From Burkholderia sp. 9120 (lineage in GTDB: Bacteria > Pseudomonadota > Gammaproteobacteria > Burkholderiales > Burkholderiaceae), in contig NZ_JQNA01000001.1 in assembly GCF_000745015.1 (NCBI RefSeq), positions 1,054,001 to 1,118,000 on the forward strand: a stretch of 64,000 nt of DNA, given 5' to 3'. Below, in pieces: positions 32,328 through 41,650 of the stretch. The notes under the pieces were generated by a model. That model was not told where the DNA came from. It made no database searches and saw only the letters and a program-made list of their open reading frames with translations. The stretch's first letter is position 1, and every line of letters starts with the position of its first letter. The translations under genes were made by a program, and so were the position numbers.

Positions 32328-32454
32328 GGGTGGCTTCGGCGTGCGTGAAGCACGCTTGCGGCCGGTCTGTCTGGATGGCGAGTGCGTTGCCGATGCCTTA
32401 TCGACCAGGCATTAATCGGTTACCCGCGAGTCACCGCGGGCCACCCGCCAGCCA

Positions 32455-33519
32455 TTAGCTGGCGTTGACTTCGCGCAGCACCGAGCGGTGCTTCTGACGC
32501 AGCAGCTCTTCGTACGTGGCGACGTAGTTCTGCGCCATGACCTTCGACGAGAAGCGCGATTCGAACGCCTTGCGCACGTTGGCGCGCGGCAGCGTGTGCA
32601 GGCGCTTGACCGCCGCGACCGCGCTGATTTCGTCTTCGACGACAAAGCCCGACACGCCGTTCTCGATCACTTCCGGCACCGAACCGCGATTGAACGCGAT
32701 CACCGGCGTGCCGCATGCCATCGCTTCGATCATGACCAGACCGAAGGGCTCCGGCCAGTCGATCGGGAACACCAGTGCATGCGCGTTGCCGAGGAACTCA
32801 CGCTTTTCGGTCTCGCCGATTTCGCCGATGTACTCGACGTGCGGGAGCGCCATCAGCGGCTTGATCACTTCTTCGTAATAGGCGCGGTCAGCCTTGTCGA
32901 TCTTGGCGGCGACCTTGAGCTTCATGCCCGCCTGGCCGGCGATACGGATCGCGCGGTCGAGGCCCTTCTCCGGCGACACGCGGCCGAGGAAAGCGAGGTA
33001 GCCCGGCTCGACGTCGGGGATCGGCGTGAGCACGTGTTCCGGCAGGCCGTGATACACGGTTTGCAGCCAGTTAGCCTGTTGCAGCGGAATGCGCTGGTTG
33101 TCCGAAATCGACACGACCGGCACGTCGCTGAACGTGTTGAAGACCGGTTGCAGTTCCGGCAGGTCCAGACGGCCGTGCAGCGTGGTCAGGAACGGCACCG
33201 GCTGACGCGCGAACAGCGAGAACGGGTAGTAGTCGATGTGGAAATGCAGCACGTCGAATTCGTCCGCGCGGCGGCGCACTTCTTCGAGCAGCAGCATATG
33301 CGGCGCCATCACGTCGCGGATCGTCGGGTCGAGGCGCAGCGCCTGCGGCCAGAAGGCTTCGAGCTTTGCCGAGGTGATCGAATCGCCGCTCGCAAAGAGC
33401 GTGACGTCGTGGCCCTGCTCGACCAGCGCTTCAGTCAGGTAGGACACCACGCGTTCCGTCCCGCCATACAGCTTGGGAGGAACCGCCTCGTGCAACGGAG
33501 CGATTTGAGCGATTCGCAT
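32455..33519 (-). CDS. GT4-family glycosyltransferase
   Basis: Cytosolic GT-B retaining glycosyltransferase of 354 residues; acceptor unknown. The N-terminal MRIAQIAPLHEAVPPKLYGGTERVVSYL is the GT4 start, with GGTERVV as the nucleotide-sugar loop. The donor-binding C-terminal domain shows LAFLGRVSPEKGLDRAI, then the EPFGLVMIEAMACGTPVIAF block with the E-x7-E pattern and VPEVIENGVSGF. It is similar in kind to enzymes that build exported glycans. The ATG at 33519 has GAGGAC 8 bp upstream. No sugar cluster surrounds it. Confidence 0.9.
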   Translation of the reverse strand: MRIAQIAPLHEAVPPKLYGGTERVVSYLTEALVEQGHDVTLFASGDSITSAKLEAFWPQALRLDPTIRDVMAPHMLLLEEVRRRADEFDVLHFHIDYYPFSLFARQPVPFLTTLHGRLDLPELQPVFNTFSDVPVVSISDNQRIPLQQANWLQTVYHGLPEHVLTPIPDVEPGYLAFLGRVSPEKGLDRAIRIAGQAGMKLKVAAKIDKADRAYYEEVIKPLMALPHVEYIGEIGETEKREFLGNAHALVFPIDWPEPFGLVMIEAMACGTPVIAFNRGSVPEVIENGVSGFVVEDEISAVAAVKRLHTLPRANVRKAFESRFSSKVMAQNYVATYEELLRQKHRSVLREVNAS

Positions 33520-34215
33520 AATGAAAGTCCTCGTAAAAAATCAGGCAAAGATACTGCGTTTGTTAAAAGCGACTCGCTTGCTCGCCAGGGCAGTCTGGCC
33601 GGGATCGCCGGCGCGGGCCTGATTCTTTCGAGAAATCCTGCGATGGATCGCTTGGGGTAGTGAGCCCAGATCAGTGGGTCACCGTCTGCGCCTGTGCCGG
33701 TAAACGCACACGCACCCGCTACGTTGACAAACTGTCAGATATTTCATGGGCCTACGAAGCATGCATTATCGATGCCGGGCATCTCGCTGCACCACAACAT
33801 TTCAAAGTCTTTACGTTGTTACACACGCGAAACACTTTGCAAACCCTTGTTTTCTATGACAGTTCTACAGTGGCAACTGGTTTGCGGGATGAACCGCCTG
33901 GACGGCCCCGCAAGGCTCTGCGTCAACTTTGCCGGCAAGCGTTGAAGAAATGCCGCAGCGCGGTTGAATGCAATTTGTAATTATATCTCGAAATTTTCCG
34001 CAACTTGTGTGAACCACCGGGCGGTTCTCGGGGTCGAGCACCAGTAGGTTGCGGAGGTCTATCGCGAAATCAGTCGCGTCAACGCCCGGATACACAGGGC
34101 GCAATCGCTTTTGCATGTTTACAATGCGAAGCATCGGCCTCGCGGCGACAGTTTTTTCCGTCTGGCCCGCGCATTGCATGCACAACCCGACTCACATCGA
34201 CCTACTCACGATCAA
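33520..34215. other. Long intergenic region between divergent glycosyltransferase and ABC exporter genes
   Basis: About 700 bp with lower GC than the flanks (for example 33965-34000). It holds the promoter regions of both genes; a possible exporter -10 is TACAAT at about 34120-34125. One 106-codon plus-strand frame (33660-33980) exists, but its composition is not protein-like and it has no ribosome-binding site. I see no tRNA, no clear riboswitch and no terminator-flanked small RNA. Confidence 0.5.
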
Positions 34216-36051
34216 TTGGAACACTTAACCATTGCCCAACGTAACGCCGAAAACGCAAAGCTCGCGAGCTTTGCGCACCGGCCGCTTGCGTTTCTCTTCC
34301 GCTTTATCCGCCGCCATCCGCTCGCGCACGCGATCGTCCTGTGCAGCGTGTTTGCGGCCGTGGGCTGTGCGCTCGCTTCGCAATACGCGATCAAACATCT
34401 GATCGACGTGCTCGGCGAAGGCCGGCACCATCCGGGTCCGCTGTGGGGCGCGTTCGCGATCCTGGTCGGCCTGATCGCCGCGGACAATCTGTTGTGGCGG
34501 GTCGGCGGCTGGGTCGCCGCGCATACGTTCGTCGCCGTGACGGGCGATCTGCGGCGCGATCTGTTCCAGTATCTGAGCGGCCACTCGCCCAGCTATTACT
34601 CTGAGAAGCAACCGGGGATGCTCGCCAGCCGCATCACGGCCACGTCGAACGCGGTCTACACCGCCGAGAACACCACCGCGTGGAACGTGCTGCCGCCGTG
34701 CATCGCGGTGCTGGGCGCGATCGTCATGATCATCGCGGTGAATCCGCTAATGGCGGGCGGCCTGATGCTGTGCTCGGCGATTCTGTCGGTCGTGCTGTAC
34801 AAACTGGCCGGGCGCGGCTCGGCGCGGCATCACCATTTCGCGACCAAGGCGGCTTCGGTAGACGGCGAGCTGGTCGACGTGATCAGCAACATGGGTCTCG
34901 TGCGCGCCTTCGGCATGACGTTTCGCGAGCAGCAACGGTTCGGCGCGACGGTCAAGGCGGAGATGGACGCCCGTCAGCAGAGCCTGCTGTATCTGGAAAA
35001 GCTGCGCCTGCTGCACGCGGTGATCACCGCGCTGCTGTCGGCGGGCTTGCTGGGCTGGGCGCTGTGGCTGTGGGATCAGGGCAAGGCGACCTCGGGCGAC
35101 ATCGTGCTCGTCAGCTCGCTCGGCTTCACGATTCTGCACGGCACGCGCGATCTGGCCGTGGCGCTGGTCGACGTGACGCAGCACGTTGCGCGTCTGGCGG
35201 AAGCGGTGCGCACGCTGCTCGAACCGCACGGCATGCCGGACCGCGACGGCGCGTCCGAACTCGTGCCGCAAGGCGGTCGCATCGCGTTCGAAGGCGTGAC
35301 GTTCGCCTATCCGCGCCGCCGGCCGATTCTCGACCACTTCGATCTGCATATCCAGCCGGGGCAACGAGTCGGTCTGATCGGCAAATCGGGCGCGGGCAAA
35401 TCCACCGTGCTGGCGCTGCTGCAACGGTTCTATGAAACCCAGGGCGGCGCGATCAAGATCGACGGTCAGGACATCGCCACGATTAGCCAGGACAGCTTGC
35501 GCCACGCGATCGCGCTGGTGCCGCAGGATATTTCGCTGTTCCATCGCTCGGTGTACGAGAACATTGCCTATGGCCGCCCCGAGGCGACGCGTGAAGAAGT
35601 GCTGGCGGCCGCGCGCGAAGCGCGTTGCGCCGACTTCATCGAAGCGATGCCGGAAGGCTACGACACGATCGTCGGCGACCGTGGCGTGAAGCTGTCCGGC
35701 GGACAGCGTCAACGGATCGCGATTGCGCGGGCCATCCTGAAGAACGCGCCGATCCTGCTGCTCGACGAAGCCACGTCGGCGCTCGACAGCGCATCCGAAG
35801 AAGCGATCCAGAAAGCGCTCGATCGGCTGATGGTGGGCCGCACCGTCGTCGCGATCGCGCACCGGCTGTCCACGCTGAACAACTTCGACCGGATCATCGT
35901 GATGAGCGCGGGCAAGGTGATCGACGACGGCAGTCCCGAAGAGCTGCGCCAACGTCCGGGCCTGTATCGCGATCTGCTCGCGAAGCAATACGGCAAGGGC
36001 ACGACGCTGCACGTCGGCGGTAAGAAGGTCGACGAACAGCACGTGGTTTGA
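34216..36051 (+). CDS. ABC exporter, fused permease-ATPase (MsbA-like)
   Basis: Half-transporter of about 611 residues. The membrane domain spans roughly residues 25-310. The ATPase shows Walker A GKSGAGKST, Q loop IALVPQDISLF, signature LSGGQRQRIAIARAI, Walker B ILLLDEATSALDSAS and VAIAHRLSTL. The N-terminal start is uncertain: no ATG exists near the expected start. The frame opens with TTG at 34111, and a second TTG at 34216 (LEHLTIAQRN...) precedes the core by a short tail. I chose 34216 because a -10-like TACAAT overlaps the upstream option. The organisation resembles lipid A and polysaccharide exporters, but the substrate is not known. It shares a bidirectional terminator with otsA. Confidence 0.85.
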   Translation: MEHLTIAQRNAENAKLASFAHRPLAFLFRFIRRHPLAHAIVLCSVFAAVGCALASQYAIKHLIDVLGEGRHHPGPLWGAFAILVGLIAADNLLWRVGGWVAAHTFVAVTGDLRRDLFQYLSGHSPSYYSEKQPGMLASRITATSNAVYTAENTTAWNVLPPCIAVLGAIVMIIAVNPLMAGGLMLCSAILSVVLYKLAGRGSARHHHFATKAASVDGELVDVISNMGLVRAFGMTFREQQRFGATVKAEMDARQQSLLYLEKLRLLHAVITALLSAGLLGWALWLWDQGKATSGDIVLVSSLGFTILHGTRDLAVALVDVTQHVARLAEAVRTLLEPHGMPDRDGASELVPQGGRIAFEGVTFAYPRRRPILDHFDLHIQPGQRVGLIGKSGAGKSTVLALLQRFYETQGGAIKIDGQDIATISQDSLRHAIALVPQDISLFHRSVYENIAYGRPEATREEVLAAAREARCADFIEAMPEGYDTIVGDRGVKLSGGQRQRIAIARAILKNAPILLLDEATSALDSASEEAIQKALDRLMVGRTVVAIAHRLSTLNNFDRIIVMSAGKVIDDGSPEELRQRPGLYRDLLAKQYGKGTTLHVGGKKVDEQHVV

Positions 36052-36127
36052 AGTCACGCGCGCTGAAGCTGCCAGGCGGCAAACCTGGCGGCAGCCGTCG
36101 CCCTCATCGTCACGGCAGCCAGCCGAC

Positions 36128-36157
36128 AAAAAAGCCGCTCATCCGAGCGGCTTTTTT
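36128..36157. terminator. Bidirectional terminator between the ABC exporter and otsA
   Basis: 13-bp stem AAAAAAGCCGCTC/GAGCGGCTTTTTT with ATCC loop; it has A and T runs on both sides and so serves both converging genes. Confidence 0.92.
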
Positions 36158-36199
36158 TACAACTCGCGCCTCAATCAAACCAGGCGCCCGAGAAACAGA

Positions 36200-37660
36200 C
36201 TAGCCAACCAGACTCGCACTCGCCGCCTTCTTGCCCGGCGCCGTACGCTTCTTCCCGTTTCCGGTGCGCTTCGCACCATCCGCGCCCTGCAGATCGCGCA
36301 TGAAGTTATCGCGCCACACCGACACATTGTTCTCGCGCAACTGCACCATCATGTCGCGATGACGCGCCTGACGCTCGGCGAGCGGCATCTCGAGCGCTCT
36401 CGCCAGCGCCTCGGCCATGCCGTCGATATCGACCGGATTGACGATCAGCGCACCGTCCAGCTCCTGCGCGGCGCCCGCAAAACGCGACAGCACCAGCACG
36501 CCCGGATTCTCCGGATCCTGCGCCGACACATATTCCTTGGCGACGAGGTTCATGCCGTCGCGCAGCGGCGTCACATAGCCGACGTGCGCGGTACGGAACA
36601 GCGCGGCCAGCACCGAGCGCTCGTACTGTTTGTGGATGTACAGGATCGGCGTCCAGTCGAGTTCGGCAAAACGTCCGTTGATCCGCCCCGACTCGCCTTC
36701 CAGTTGCAGGCGAATGTCCTGATACGCGTGCAGGTCGGCGCGCGTCGGCGGCGCGATCTGCAGGAACGACACCTTGTTGCGTTGCCCGGTGTGGTGTTCG
36801 AGCAGCCGCTCGAACGCGCGAAACCGCTCGACCAGCCCCTTCGAATAATCGAGCCGGTCCACGCTCATGATCAGCTTGCGCGAATGCAGCGTCGCTTTCA
36901 TCGTGCGTACCGGTTTGCCGCGCTCGCCCGCTTTCGCGAGTTCGGCGATCTCGTCCGGATAGACGCCGATCGGATAAGCGGCCGCGCGCAGTGTGCGGCC
37001 GAATGCATGAATCGTCGACGGACCGCTTACCGCCAGATCGACCGAACCGTTCGCCTCGTTGACGATGTAATCGCAGAACGCGCGCAGATCGGGCGCCGTC
37101 TGGAAGCCGAGCAGGTCGAACGAACAGAGCGCTTCGACCAGTTCGCGATGCGGCGGCACCGCCAGCAACACCTGCGAAGCCGGAAACGGAATATGTAGAA
37201 AGAAGCCGATGCGATTCTTCACGCCGGCCGCACGCAGCGCCTGCGCGAACGGGATCAGGTGATAGTCGTGTACCCAGATAACGTCGTCGTCGCGCAGCAG
37301 CGGCACGAGTTGCTGCGCGAGCCACGCGTTGACGCGCCAGTAGCCTTCGAAATCGTGCCGGTCGTACTGCACCAGGTCCGCGCGATAGTGGAACGCCGGC
37401 CACAGCGTCGCGTTCGAGAACCCGCGATAGTACTGATCGTAGTCGCGCCGCATCAGCGCAATAGTCGCGAAGGTCACCGGCCCGCGCTCTTCGACCTTGA
37501 TCTGCGGCTGACCCGAGCTGAGCACGTCGCCGCTCCAGCCGAACCACATGCCGCCGGTTTCCTTCAGCGCGTCGTACACGCCGACCGCCAGACCGCCCGC
37601 CGCCGGACCGCCCTCCGAGATCGGCGCAACCCGGTTCGATACGATGATCAGTCGACTCAT
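36200..37660 (-). CDS. otsA: Trehalose-6-phosphate synthase OtsA
   Basis: GT20 enzyme joining UDP-glucose and glucose-6-phosphate to trehalose-6-phosphate; osmotic and desiccation protection. From the ATG at 37660 it has 486 residues. Family blocks seen are [20 protein letters not shown] (UDP-glucose loop), [52 protein letters not shown] and [12 protein letters not shown]. The tail after residue 460 is Lys/Gly/Ala-rich. An in-frame TTG seven codons upstream is a less likely start. It lies 55 bp after otsB, so the two form an otsBA operon. Confidence 0.96.
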   Translation of the reverse strand: MSRLIIVSNRVAPISEGGPAAGGLAVGVYDALKETGGMWFGWSGDVLSSGQPQIKVEERGPVTFATIALMRRDYDQYYRGFSNATLWPAFHYRADLVQYDRHDFEGYWRVNAWLAQQLVPLLRDDDVIWVHDYHLIPFAQALRAAGVKNRIGFFLHIPFPASQVLLAVPPHRELVEALCSFDLLGFQTAPDLRAFCDYIVNEANGSVDLAVSGPSTIHAFGRTLRAAAYPIGVYPDEIAELAKAGERGKPVRTMKATLHSRKLIMSVDRLDYSKGLVERFRAFERLLEHHTGQRNKVSFLQIAPPTRADLHAYQDIRLQLEGESGRINGRFAELDWTPILYIHKQYERSVLAALFRTAHVGYVTPLRDGMNLVAKEYVSAQDPENPGVLVLSRFAGAAQELDGALIVNPVDIDGMAEALARALEMPLAERQARHRDMMVQLRENNVSVWRDNFMRDLQGADGAKRTGNGKKRTAPGKKAASASLVG

Positions 37661-37715
37661 GAAGCGCGATTCCCGAAGCAATACGTTGAGTTTTTCAAAC
37701 GATGCGGCGCGGCTC

Positions 37716-38465
37716 TCATGCTGCGCGCGCCGCCGTGACGATCGCGCCGAGCCAGTCGAGCAGCGCCGGCACCGAGTCGATGCGCGTGTGCGCCAGCGTC
37801 TCGCCCGCGCCGACCTTGATCGACAGTCCGGCGCGCTCGTTGACGACCGCGAAGCCTTTTTCGTCGGTCAGGTCGTCGCCGGCGAATACCGGACGGCGGC
37901 CGACGAACGGCGGCTCCTCGAGGAACGCGCGCATCGCGCGGCCCTTGTCGACGTCTTTCGGTTTGATTTCGTAGACCATCTTGCCCGGCTGCAGCACGTA
38001 GGCGCCGGGATAATCGGCCACCAGCCGCTCGGTCGCCTCGCGCGCGAGCGGCTCGCGGTCCGGCGCATTGCGGTAGTGCAACGCGAGCGCTGCGCCCTTG
38101 ATCTCCAGCAGCATGCCGGGATGCTCGTTGACGACCTGCGCGAGCACCTGCTCCATGCGCAGCAGCCGCTCGTCGTGAAAGCCGATCCGCTGCGTGTCGC
38201 CGTTCGCGTCGCGCCGTTCGGCGCCGTGCAAACCGGCAATCGGCAGATCGGGCATACCGAGAAAACCGTCGATACTGTCGATACCCCGCCCCGACACGAT
38301 CGCGACCGCGCCGTTCGTCAGACTGCGCAGCTCGGCGAGCAGCGTGATCACGCGGGGTTCCACCAGCACGCCGTCCGGCGTGGGCGCGAGTTCGACCAGC
38401 GTGCCGTCGAAATCGAAGAAAAATGCCGTCTCGCTCGGAGACAGAACAACCGGAAGTGCTTGCAT
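37716..38465 (-). CDS. otsB: Trehalose-6-phosphate phosphatase OtsB
   Basis: HAD-family phosphatase releasing trehalose from trehalose-6-phosphate. From the ATG at 38465 the protein has 249 residues. The HAD motif I FFFDFDGTLVEL has both aspartates, motif II is AIVSGRG, and motif IV is FAGDDLTDEKGF. The longer frame to 38525 begins MRGKMRTLFRPQ, without a convincing ribosome-binding site, and is less likely. It is the first gene of otsBA. Confidence 0.95.
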   Translation of the reverse strand: MQALPVVLSPSETAFFFDFDGTLVELAPTPDGVLVEPRVITLLAELRSLTNGAVAIVSGRGIDSIDGFLGMPDLPIAGLHGAERRDANGDTQRIGFHDERLLRMEQVLAQVVNEHPGMLLEIKGAALALHYRNAPDREPLAREATERLVADYPGAYVLQPGKMVYEIKPKDVDKGRAMRAFLEEPPFVGRRPVFAGDDLTDEKGFAVVNERAGLSIKVGAGETLAHTRIDSVPALLDWLGAIVTAARAA

Positions 38466-38875
38466 CGGAGTGTTTTGCCTTTCAGCCTTCTGCGGCCGGA
38501 AAAGTGTGCGCATCTTACCGCGCATCGGTCAATTTTTCGAGAAAGTAAGCCAGGACACAAGCCCAGCCGGGCGGCGCGTCCTTTAGCGTCAGCCAATCGC
38601 GTTCAAAAGCCGAACATTCCGGCTTCAGCGAGCTTTCAGCGGGCTGCGTCAAATTGCCTCGCAAACGGCGCGCCCGCAGGCGCTGCGCGGCGTCGACGGT
38701 GATTTTGCGATACAGTCGCTGCCACGCGGATCATGGCCGCCACCACGCTGTTGTGCGTGCCATGACGGGCCACGCGCACTGTGTGTGGATCGAGCGGCGC
38801 CGTTCGGAGGCAGCCCCGGGACAACCGGCCAGGCCCTCTCACAGACGACGCTGCGCGCCGCGCCACAGGCACATC
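38466..38875. other. Divergent promoter region between otsB and the SCO1 gene
   Basis: 410 bp; open frames here are Arg/His-rich and are read as chance. I could not identify a confident promoter, hairpin or small RNA. Confidence 0.5.
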
Positions 38876-39577
38876 ATGCGCCGCTCTTCAATCGAGTCAT
38901 TGAACCCTGCTTTGTTCCCGATCCTCTCCTCCCGACCGTCGCCACCGGCCCATGCGCCGCGCCGTCAGCCCTGGTTCGCGCGACGATTCGCGCTGAGCCT
39001 CGTGCTGGCCGCCGGCGCGCTCACGTCGCTGGCCGCTTGCACGCATCGCACCGAAACGTGGCAACTGACCGATGTGACCGGCCATCTGCCGGACCTCGAC
39101 TTCAAGCTCACCGGCGACGACGGCCGTCCCGTGACCGGCGAGTCGTTCAAAGGCCGTATCTCGCTCGTCTACTTCGGCTACACGCATTGTCCGGACGTCT
39201 GCCCTGAAACGATGGGCCGCCTGATGCAGGTGCTCGCCAAACTCGGTCCCGACGCGCAGAAGGTGCGCATCCTGTTCATCACCGTCGATCCCGCGCGCGA
39301 CACGCCGCAGGCCTTGCGCGACTACGTCGGCGCATTCGACGCGCAGCATGCCGAAGGGCTGACCGGCACCGACTGGCAGATCGAGTCGCTCGCCAAGCGC
39401 TACCGGGTCGCGTATCAGATGGAAAAACGCGATCCCAACGGCGGCTATGAAGTGACCCATAGTTCCGCCGTCTACGTGTTCGACCAGCAAGGCCACGCGC
39501 GCCTGCTCGCCACCGATCACGACACACCCGACGCGATCGCGCAGGACCTGCGCCGTATCGTCGACGACCGTTCCTGA
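38876..39577 (+). CDS. SCO1/SenC-family copper chaperone, probable lipoprotein
   Basis: Thioredoxin-fold protein that delivers copper to the CuA site of cytochrome c oxidase. From the ATG at 38876 it has 233 residues: a 33-residue charged leader, a hydrophobic signal segment ending in lipobox SLAAC (Cys55), the copper CxxxC pair C105/C109 (THCPDVCPE) and the third ligand H195 (EVTHSSAVYVF). The leader is long for a lipoprotein, but no later ATG exists before the signal. A 74-codon upstream extension is Arg-rich and rejected. It is followed within 20 bp by the PCu(A)C gene and then a CtaG-type gene. Confidence 0.9.
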   Translation: MRRSSIESLNPALFPILSSRPSPPAHAPRRQPWFARRFALSLVLAAGALTSLAACTHRTETWQLTDVTGHLPDLDFKLTGDDGRPVTGESFKGRISLVYFGYTHCPDVCPETMGRLMQVLAKLGPDAQKVRILFITVDPARDTPQALRDYVGAFDAQHAEGLTGTDWQIESLAKRYRVAYQMEKRDPNGGYEVTHSSAVYVFDQQGHARLLATDHDTPDAIAQDLRRIVDDRS

Positions 39578-39595
39578 CTTTTCCCGAGATCATTC

Positions 39596-40069
39596 ATGTC
39601 GCTCAAGCTCAAAACATCCGCCTCGTTAGCCGCCGCTTTCACGCTCACGCTCTCGCTCGGTTTCGCCTTCGCTCCCGCCGCGCAAGCCGCCGGTGCGAAA
39701 GCGATCAGCGTGCAGAACGCGTGGGTCCGCTGGTTGCCGAACAACCTGCCCGCCGCCGGCTACGCGACGCTGGTGAACGCGAGCGACAAACCGGTCGATC
39801 TCGTCGACATTTCGAGCGCCGATTACGGCGACGCGATGCTGCATCAGACCGTGTCGAACGGTTCGTCGCAGAAAATGGTGATGGTCGACAAACTGACGGT
39901 GCCAGCGCACGGCCAGGTCGCGATCTCGCCCGGCGGCTATCACGTGATGCTCGAAAATGCGAAGCACAAGGTCGCGCCCGGCGACACCGTGCATCTGACG
40001 CTGAAGTTCTCCGACGGCGAAACGCTCGACACGCCGTTCGCCGTCAAGTCGCCCGCCCAAACCAACTAA
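39596..40069 (+). CDS. Periplasmic copper chaperone PCu(A)C
   Basis: Binds Cu(I) in the periplasm and works with SCO proteins in CuA assembly. The 157-residue protein has a signal peptide (about residues 1-32, AQAA) and the exact family motif HX10MX21HXM: H83, M94, H116, M118. It lies 18 bp after the SCO1 gene and 9 bp before the CtaG-type gene, which supports a shared operon for oxidase metallation. Confidence 0.93.
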   Translation: MSLKLKTSASLAAAFTLTLSLGFAFAPAAQAAGAKAISVQNAWVRWLPNNLPAAGYATLVNASDKPVDLVDISSADYGDAMLHQTVSNGSSQKMVMVDKLTVPAHGQVAISPGGYHVMLENAKHKVAPGDTVHLTLKFSDGETLDTPFAVKSPAQTN

Positions 40070-40078
40070 CACGCTGTG

Positions 40079-40963
40079 ATGAATCTGCTCTACTGGCTCG
40101 ATCCGTGGGAGTTTTCGCCGACCGTCGTGATCGCGCTGCTGATTCCTGCGATCCTGTTCGTGCGCGGCGCGCACAAGGCGAAGGTGTCGATCCGCCGGCG
40201 TCTGTCGTTCTGGTTCGGGCTGGTCGCGTTGTACGTCGCGCTGCATACGCGGCTCGATTATTTCTTCGAGCATGAGTTCTTCATGCATCGCGCGCAGCAT
40301 CTGGTGCTGCATCACCTCGGGCCGTTCTTTATCGCGCTGTCGTATCCGGGCGCCGCGTTGCGTGCGGGGATTCCGTTCCGCTGGCGGCAACGTTTCGTGC
40401 GGCCCGCGCTGGCGACACCCGTGGTGCGCCGGACGCTCGACGTCGTGATGCATCCGGTGGTCGCGGTCACGCTGTTCGTCGGGCTGATTTACTTCTGGCT
40501 GATGTCGCCGGTTCATTTCGTCGCGATGCTCGACTGGCGGCTTTATCGCGTGATGAACTGGAGCATGGTGATCGACGGCCTGCTGTTCTGGTGGCTCGTG
40601 CTCGATCCGCGTCCGGCGCCGCCGGCGCGGCTGTCGCCGGGTAAGCGCGTTCTCGTGGTGATCGCCGCGATTCCGCCGCAGATCATGCTCGGCGCGTTCA
40701 TCTTCTTTACGCCGCGCGAGCTGTATCCGATCTATTCGATCTGCGGCCGCGCGTTCACCTGGCTGAGCCCGATGCGCGATCAGCAGATCGGCGGGCTGCT
40801 GCTGTGGATTCCGGGTTCGATGATGAGCGTGATCGGCGCGCTGATCGCGTTGCGTCACTGGATGCGGCTGTCGGCGCGTGGACGGTTGCGCAATGAACGT
40901 CGCGTGAAGGTGGCGCAAGGGTCGACGCCGGGCGCGTCGGCGTCGGCGAGCGGTAGTCAGTAG
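40079..40963 (+). CDS. CtaG (caa3)-type cytochrome c oxidase assembly protein
   Basis: Polytopic inner-membrane protein of 294 residues with about seven hydrophobic segments. It has the conserved FFMHRAQHLVLHHLGPFF stretch with clustered His residues and the MHPVVAVTLFVGLIYFW segment of the caa3_CtaG family. These proteins are needed for maturation of caa3-type oxidases, and this one probably handles copper with the two upstream chaperones. The ATG at 40079 is preferred to the adjoining GTG at 40076. The last 30 residues are a Ser/Gly/Ala tail. Confidence 0.9.
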   Translation: MNLLYWLDPWEFSPTVVIALLIPAILFVRGAHKAKVSIRRRLSFWFGLVALYVALHTRLDYFFEHEFFMHRAQHLVLHHLGPFFIALSYPGAALRAGIPFRWRQRFVRPALATPVVRRTLDVVMHPVVAVTLFVGLIYFWLMSPVHFVAMLDWRLYRVMNWSMVIDGLLFWWLVLDPRPAPPARLSPGKRVLVVIAAIPPQIMLGAFIFFTPRELYPIYSICGRAFTWLSPMRDQQIGGLLLWIPGSMMSVIGALIALRHWMRLSARGRLRNERRVKVAQGSTPGASASASGSQ

Positions 40964-41066
40964 CAAGACTGGAAGAACTGCTGGGGTTTGACGGCTGCAT
41001 GGCGCGAGCTAGCGAGTTAGCTAGCTAACCGGCAAGCTTAATGCGCCGAACGCGGCCGCCTTCGCT

Positions 41067-41564
41067 TCAGAGCGAACGCATCCACACGTGGGGAATGTCG
41101 TCTTCGTCGTGAATCTCCGACACCGGCGCAAAACCGAACGCGCCGTAGAAGCCTTGCAGATGCGCTTGCGCATGCAGGCGAATCGGCGTGCCGGGCCACT
41201 GCGCGCGGATGTGCCCGAGCGAGCGCTCGAGCATCGCATTGCCCAGACCGATACCGCGAAATGGCGCGGTGGTCAGCACGCGGCCGATACGGATATCGCT
41301 GTCTTCGGCATCGGGCAGCAGCACACGCAGATAACCCGCCAGCGGCGGATAACGCTCGTCGCCCGGACCGAACGCAAACAGGTGCCATGCGTCCAGATCG
41401 AGCCCGTCGATGTCGCCATAGACGCAATTCTGCTCGACGACGAACACCGCGCTACGCGCCGCCAGCATCGCATAGACTTCGGCGCTGCTGAGGTCGCTAA
41501 ACGCTTTCCAGCGCCATTCGAGTTGTGCCCGCCGCGTGGCGGCGGTGTGTTGCGGTTCGGTCAT
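41067..41564 (-). CDS. GNAT-family acetyltransferase, ElaA type
   Basis: Predicted N-acetyltransferase of 165 residues; acceptor unknown. The N terminus WRWKAFSDLSSAEVYAMLAARSAVFVVEQNCVYGDIDGLDLDAWH is diagnostic of ElaA proteins. The acetyl-CoA site is IRIGRVLTTAPFRGIGLGNAML (the Q/RxxGxG/A pattern appears as RGIGLG). The C-terminal LQGFYGAFGFAPVSE is the usual GNAT end. It is convergent with the CtaG gene; a short repeat containing GCTAGC lies in the 103-bp gap. The next gene upstream on the same strand (GGDEF) is 86 bp away. Confidence 0.9.
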   Translation of the reverse strand: MTEPQHTAATRRAQLEWRWKAFSDLSSAEVYAMLAARSAVFVVEQNCVYGDIDGLDLDAWHLFAFGPGDERYPPLAGYLRVLLPDAEDSDIRIGRVLTTAPFRGIGLGNAMLERSLGHIRAQWPGTPIRLHAQAHLQGFYGAFGFAPVSEIHDEDDIPHVWMRSL

Positions 41565-41650
41565 GACAGCGCTTCGAAAAAGAGCCGGCGGCCAGGCGCC
41601 GCGGCGATCCAGGATTATGCCGCGCGCGACGACCCCACGCTATCGCGCGC

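Noticed and set aside
33660..33980. 106-codon plus-strand frame in the long intergenic gap
   Set aside because: No Shine-Dalgarno, amino-acid usage unlike neighbouring proteins, and no motif; treated as chance.
41005..41035. Palindrome-rich stretch with two GCTAGC words
   Set aside because: Too short and imperfect to be a terminator or attachment site; no partner copy was seen.
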